Shown one piece after another: positions 4,775-8,004 of a stretch of 8,004 bases of DNA (position 1 is the stretch's first letter; every line of letters begins with the position of its first letter). Source of the stretch: Oscillospiraceae bacterium. GTDB taxonomy: Bacteria; Bacillota; Clostridia; Oscillospirales; Acutalibacteraceae. The DNA is taken from NCBI GenBank assembly GCA_028706415.1, contig JAQWBK010000010.1, positions 1 to 8,004 of the forward strand, written 5' to 3'. The notes below the pieces were generated by a model, which saw nothing but the letters and a program-made list of their open reading frames with translations, was not told the DNA's origin and did not search any database. The translations under genes and the position numbers were made by a program.

Positions 4775-7700
4775 ATGAATGTTATTAACAAGGGATTGAC
4801 CGGCCTTGCCACTTTTCAGTCGCTTTGTGCTGATATTGGCGCAGGGCGGCTGCCCGCATCGGTTACCGGTCTTGGACATATTCATAAATGTCATTTTATT
4901 TCCGCCCTGTGTGCCACCCTTGGCAGACGGGCGGTGCTGTTGGTGGCCGACGAGGGAGAAGCCGTGCGGGTATGCGAGGACACGGCTGCTTTGGGTATGC
5001 GTGCGTTATTATTCCCCGCCCGTGATTTGTCGCTGCGGAGTGTTGAATCGGTCTCCCGCGAGTTTGAGCAGCAGCGGCTGGGTGTGCTTTCTAAAATGAT
5101 ATCCGGGGAGTATGATATTGTCGTTGCCGCCGTCGACGCGGCGGCTCAGTTTACCCTCCCCCCCAATGTGCTGCTTTCCCGAACCATAAACCTTGTTGAG
5201 GGATTGCCTCTTCCTGTAAAGAACCTGCCCGCCGCCCTTGTGGCCGCCGGATATGAACGGTGCGAACAGGTGGAGGGGGCAGGGCAATTTGCAGTCCGCG
5301 GGGGGATTTTCGATATATTTCCGGCGGCCTGCCCCGCTCCTGTTCGGATTGAGCTTTGGGGGGATTCCGTCGATACTATTTGGTATTACGATATCATCAC
5401 CCAGCGCCGCACCCAACAGCTCAAAACTGTTGCCGTCTCCCCTGCCGCCGAGGTCATGTCGGACAATCATGACCAGCTTGCCGCAGATATTGAGGCGTTG
5501 GCCGATGCACTAAAGGGTAAAAACACGGCTGCGGCACGGGAGCTGTTGCTGGCCGATGCACAGCGCCTTCAAGGGGGCGGTCGCCCCGCCTCGTTTGATA
5601 AATATATTGAGCTAATATATAAAAAGCCGGCTACCTTATTCGACTATGCCGAGCATGGCGGCTCTGACGATGTAATGCTTTTTGTGTCCGAAACCGCCCG
5701 CATAAACGAACGCCTTCGCACCGCCGCATGGCAGCTGGAAGAAGATATAAAGTCTCTTCTTGCCGAAGGGCAGCTTTGCCGTGGATTAACCGACTTTGCG
5801 CTGGATGCTGTCGGAGTTCGCACGATACTTGAAAATCGCGGGAGCATTCTGCTTGACACCTTTGCCCGCTCAGGTCAGGATATTTATCTTAAATCCCTTT
5901 ATAATATCAGCGCAAGGCAGCTCCCGGTATGGTCGGGGGGGCTTGATTTACTGGTAGAAGACCTACAAAATTATATGCACCGCAACATGGCCTGCATTGT
6001 TTTGGCAGGCAGTGAAGTAAAGAATGCCGAGACACTGGCAGATGATCTTGTTAAAAGGGGGATTCCCGCTTTATATGCCCCCTCCCCCCAAGCCCCCGTC
6101 AAAAACCGCGTACTGGTTCTTCAGGGCGGGCTGTCTGCCGGGATGGAATACCCTGAAGCGGGGTTTGCCGTCATAACCCATGGGCGTATTGCGGGCGAAA
6201 GGCGAAAGGCCCGCCGCAAAAAGCATGATAAGGCAGCCGAAATCCACAGCCTGACCGAGCTTACGCCGGGGGATTATATTGTACATGCGGCGCATGGTAT
6301 CGGGCTTTATCAAGGCATACACCCCCTTGAGGTTCAGGGGGTAATCAAGGATTATATAAAAATTGTGTACGATAAGGGCGACACCCTATATGTTCCGGTA
6401 ACCCAGCTTGACCTTGTTTCAAAATATATCGGCACCAAGGATGATGTTAAGGTACGGCTGCACCGTTTGGGCGGGCAGGAATGGCAAAAAACCAAAGCCC
6501 GGGTACGCTCGGCAGTCAAGGATATAGCCCGACAGCTCATAAAGCTTTATGCACAGCGTATGTCCTCCCCGGGGTTTGCCTTCGAGCCTGACGGGGAATG
6601 GCAGTATGATTTTGAACGCCGATTTGAGTATGAAGAAACCGACGATCAGCTTCGCTGTGTTGATGAAATTAAATCCGATATGGAGCGCACGGTGCCTATG
6701 GACCGCCTGTTATGCGGGGATGTCGGGTTTGGCAAAACCGAGGTCGCCCTTCGAGCCGCCTTTAAATGCATAACCCAAAGCAAACAATGTGTGCTACTTG
6801 TCCCCACAACAATTCTTGCTTTTCAGCATTTTAACACAATAAGTCAGCGCTTTGACGGCTTTCCGGTTCGGGTGGATATGCTGTCCCGTTTCCGCACCCC
6901 CAAGCAGCAGGAGCAGACAATAAAGAAGCTTGCAAACGGAGAGGTTGATATTGTGGTCGGTACCCACCGAATACTGTCAAAGGACATTAAATTTCTTGAC
7001 ATTGGTCTTATAATCGTGGATGAGGAACAGCGTTTCGGGGTCGCCCAGAAGGAAAGGCTTAAAGAGGCTTGGCCGAATGTGGATGTTCTCACCCTGTCTG
7101 CCACCCCCATCCCGCGCACCCTCAACATGGCCATGAGCGGCATACGGGATATGTCGCTAATCGAGGAAGCGCCCCAGGACCGCCATCCGGTCCAGACCTA
7201 TGTGCTGGAATACGACAGCGGCGTTTTATCCGACGCCATAAGGCGGGAACTCAGACGGGCAGGTCAGGTATATTATCTGCATAATAGAACCGAAACCATT
7301 GAGCGCTGCGCGGCAGGTATACAAATGCGTATCCCCGAAGCGCGGGTAGGCTTTGCTCACGGCAAGATGAGCGAAGAACAGCTTTCGGATATATGGAGAC
7401 AGATGCTGGAGCACGAAATCGATGTGCTGGTGTGTACCACTATTATCGAGACCGGTGTTGATGTTCCCAATGCAAACACCCTGATTATAGAAAATGCGGA
7501 CAGGTTTGGGCTCTCACAGCTGCATCAGCTGAGGGGGCGGGTCGGGCGTTCTGCCCGTCGGGCTTTTGCATATCTCACCTTTGTGAGGGGCAAGGTTCTT
7601 ACCGATGTTGCCACCAAACGGCTAGAAGCAGTGCGCGAATTTACCGAATTCGGCGCGGGTTTTAAAATTGCCATGCGGGATATGGAAATCCGCGGGGCAG

Positions 7701-8004
7701 GCAATATTCTGGGGGCACAGCAGCACGGACATATGGAAGCGGTGGGATATGAGATGTATCTCCGGCTTTTGGGCGAGGCGGTAAACGAGGAAAAAGGAAT
7801 TCCCGACAAGAATCGAGAGGCTGAATGCCTTATCGACCTTCAGGTTACGGCACATATTCCCGAAGATTATATCTCATCCACCGCACAAAGGCTGGATATT
7901 TATCGGCGCATTGCCGACATTCGTTCCCATGAAGACTCCCTGGATGTATATGATGAATTAATCGACCGGTTCGGCGAACCCCCCGAGGCGGTTCAAGGCC
8001 TTGT
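4775..8004 (+). CDS. mfd: Transcription-repair coupling factor Mfd (C-terminus cut by window edge)
   Basis: ATP-driven DNA translocase that pushes or dislodges RNA polymerase stalled at lesions and hands the site to UvrA for nucleotide excision repair. From ATG at 4775 the frame stays open for 1076 codons to the window end; the family usually has about 1150-1180, so roughly the last 80-100 residues are missing. Domains visible: UvrB-like N-terminal module with RGGIFDIFP (residues 175-183), the RNA-polymerase-interacting CarD-like domain starting at YIVHAAHGIGLYQGI (about 501-515) and continuing to TLYVPVTQLDLVSKYIG, and a RecG-like helicase core with Walker A GDVGFGKT (648-655), DEEQ (749-752), SATPIPRT (775-782), TTIIETGVDVP and RGRVGRS (920-926). 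The C-terminal D7 domain begins near the edge. The ribosome site AAAGGAA (4759-4765) lies nine bases before the ATG. Another ATG four bases downstream is out of frame and stops quickly. The gene follows pth by 19 bases, the usual partner order. Confidence 0.98.
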   Translation, partial: MNVINKGLTGLATFQSLCADIGAGRLPASVTGLGHIHKCHFISALCATLGRRAVLLVADEGEAVRVCEDTAALGMRALLFPARDLSLRSVESVSREFEQQRLGVLSKMISGEYDIVVAAVDAAAQFTLPPNVLLSRTINLVEGLPLPVKNLPAALVAAGYERCEQVEGAGQFAVRGGIFDIFPAACPAPVRIELWGDSVDTIWYYDIITQRRTQQLKTVAVSPAAEVMSDNHDQLAADIEALADALKGKNTAAARELLLADAQRLQGGGRPASFDKYIELIYKKPATLFDYAEHGGSDDVMLFVSETARINERLRTAAWQLEEDIKSLLAEGQLCRGLTDFALDAVGVRTILENRGSILLDTFARSGQDIYLKSLYNISARQLPVWSGGLDLLVEDLQNYMHRNMACIVLAGSEVKNAETLADDLVKRGIPALYAPSPQAPVKNRVLVLQGGLSAGMEYPEAGFAVITHGRIAGERRKARRKKHDKAAEIHSLTELTPGDYIVHAAHGIGLYQGIHPLEVQGVIKDYIKIVYDKGDTLYVPVTQLDLVSKYIGTKDDVKVRLHRLGGQEWQKTKARVRSAVKDIARQLIKLYAQRMSSPGFAFEPDGEWQYDFERRFEYEETDDQLRCVDEIKSDMERTVPMDRLLCGDVGFGKTEVALRAAFKCITQSKQCVLLVPTTILAFQHFNTISQRFDGFPVRVDMLSRFRTPKQQEQTIKKLANGEVDIVVGTHRILSKDIKFLDIGLIIVDEEQRFGVAQKERLKEAWPNVDVLTLSATPIPRTLNMAMSGIRDMSLIEEAPQDRHPVQTYVLEYDSGVLSDAIRRELRRAGQVYYLHNRTETIERCAAGIQMRIPEARVGFAHGKMSEEQLSDIWRQMLEHEIDVLVCTTIIETGVDVPNANTLIIENADRFGLSQLHQLRGRVGRSARRAFAYLTFVRGKVLTDVATKRLEAVREFTEFGAGFKIAMRDMEIRGAGNILGAQQHGHMEAVGYEMYLRLLGEAVNEEKGIPDKNREAECLIDLQVTAHIPEDYISSTAQRLDIYRRIADIRSHEDSLDVYDELIDRFGEPPEAVQGL

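Noticed and set aside
5125..5145. GC-rich inverted repeat GCCGCC...GGCGGC
   Set aside because: It is inside mfd and encodes an alanine-rich stretch (VAAVDAAA), so codon use explains it.
5009..5470. 153-codon open frame on the minus strand
   Set aside because: It is antisense to the UvrB-like region of mfd, which reads cleanly on the plus strand; low-complexity translation and no ribosome site.

Overview
The window reads as a chromosomal housekeeping segment from a low-to-mid-GC Gram-positive anaerobe, most likely a member of Clostridia (Bacillota). Three things support this. The pyruvate phosphate dikinase is nearly co-linear with the Clostridium symbiosum enzyme, with catalytic residues at the same or +1 positions. 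The order prs - pth - mfd is the conserved Firmicutes arrangement. Strong AGGAG-type ribosome binding sites sit in AT-rich intergenic DNA. The Pth N-terminus starts with about ten extra residues before the conserved core, which I associate from memory with the Oscillospirales/Ruminococcaceae group; that finer placement is tentative.

Layout. Positions 1-2603 (minus strand) hold ppdK, cut by the left edge just before its C-terminus. Positions 2604-2908 are an AT-rich divergent promoter region. It contains an extended -10 promoter for ppdK overlapped by a 13-bp palindrome, and a good sigma-A-type promoter for prs. Positions 2909-3868 (plus) are prs, the PRPP synthase. Positions 3869-4158 are a 290-bp intergenic stretch rich in structure: two candidate hairpin terminators, promoter-like sequences, and a 12-bp inverted repeat bracketed by a 5-bp direct repeat. 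Positions 4159-4755 (plus) are pth, peptidyl-tRNA hydrolase. After a 19-nt gap, mfd (transcription-repair coupling factor) starts at 4775 and runs off the right edge with about 1076 codons present.

How the genes relate. ppdK links pyruvate and PEP, with ATP/Pi on one side and AMP/PPi on the other. prs makes PRPP for nucleotide, histidine and tryptophan synthesis and also releases AMP. pth recycles peptidyl-tRNA, and mfd removes stalled RNA polymerase and recruits UvrA. pth and mfd are almost certainly co-transcribed. The ctc/rplY gene that lies between prs and pth in Bacillus is absent here and its place is taken by the structured intergenic stretch.

I found no tRNA, rRNA, CRISPR array, transposase, toxin/defence gene or phage gene. 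The genes themselves are ordinary; the only parts that may hold something undescribed are the two intergenic regions.
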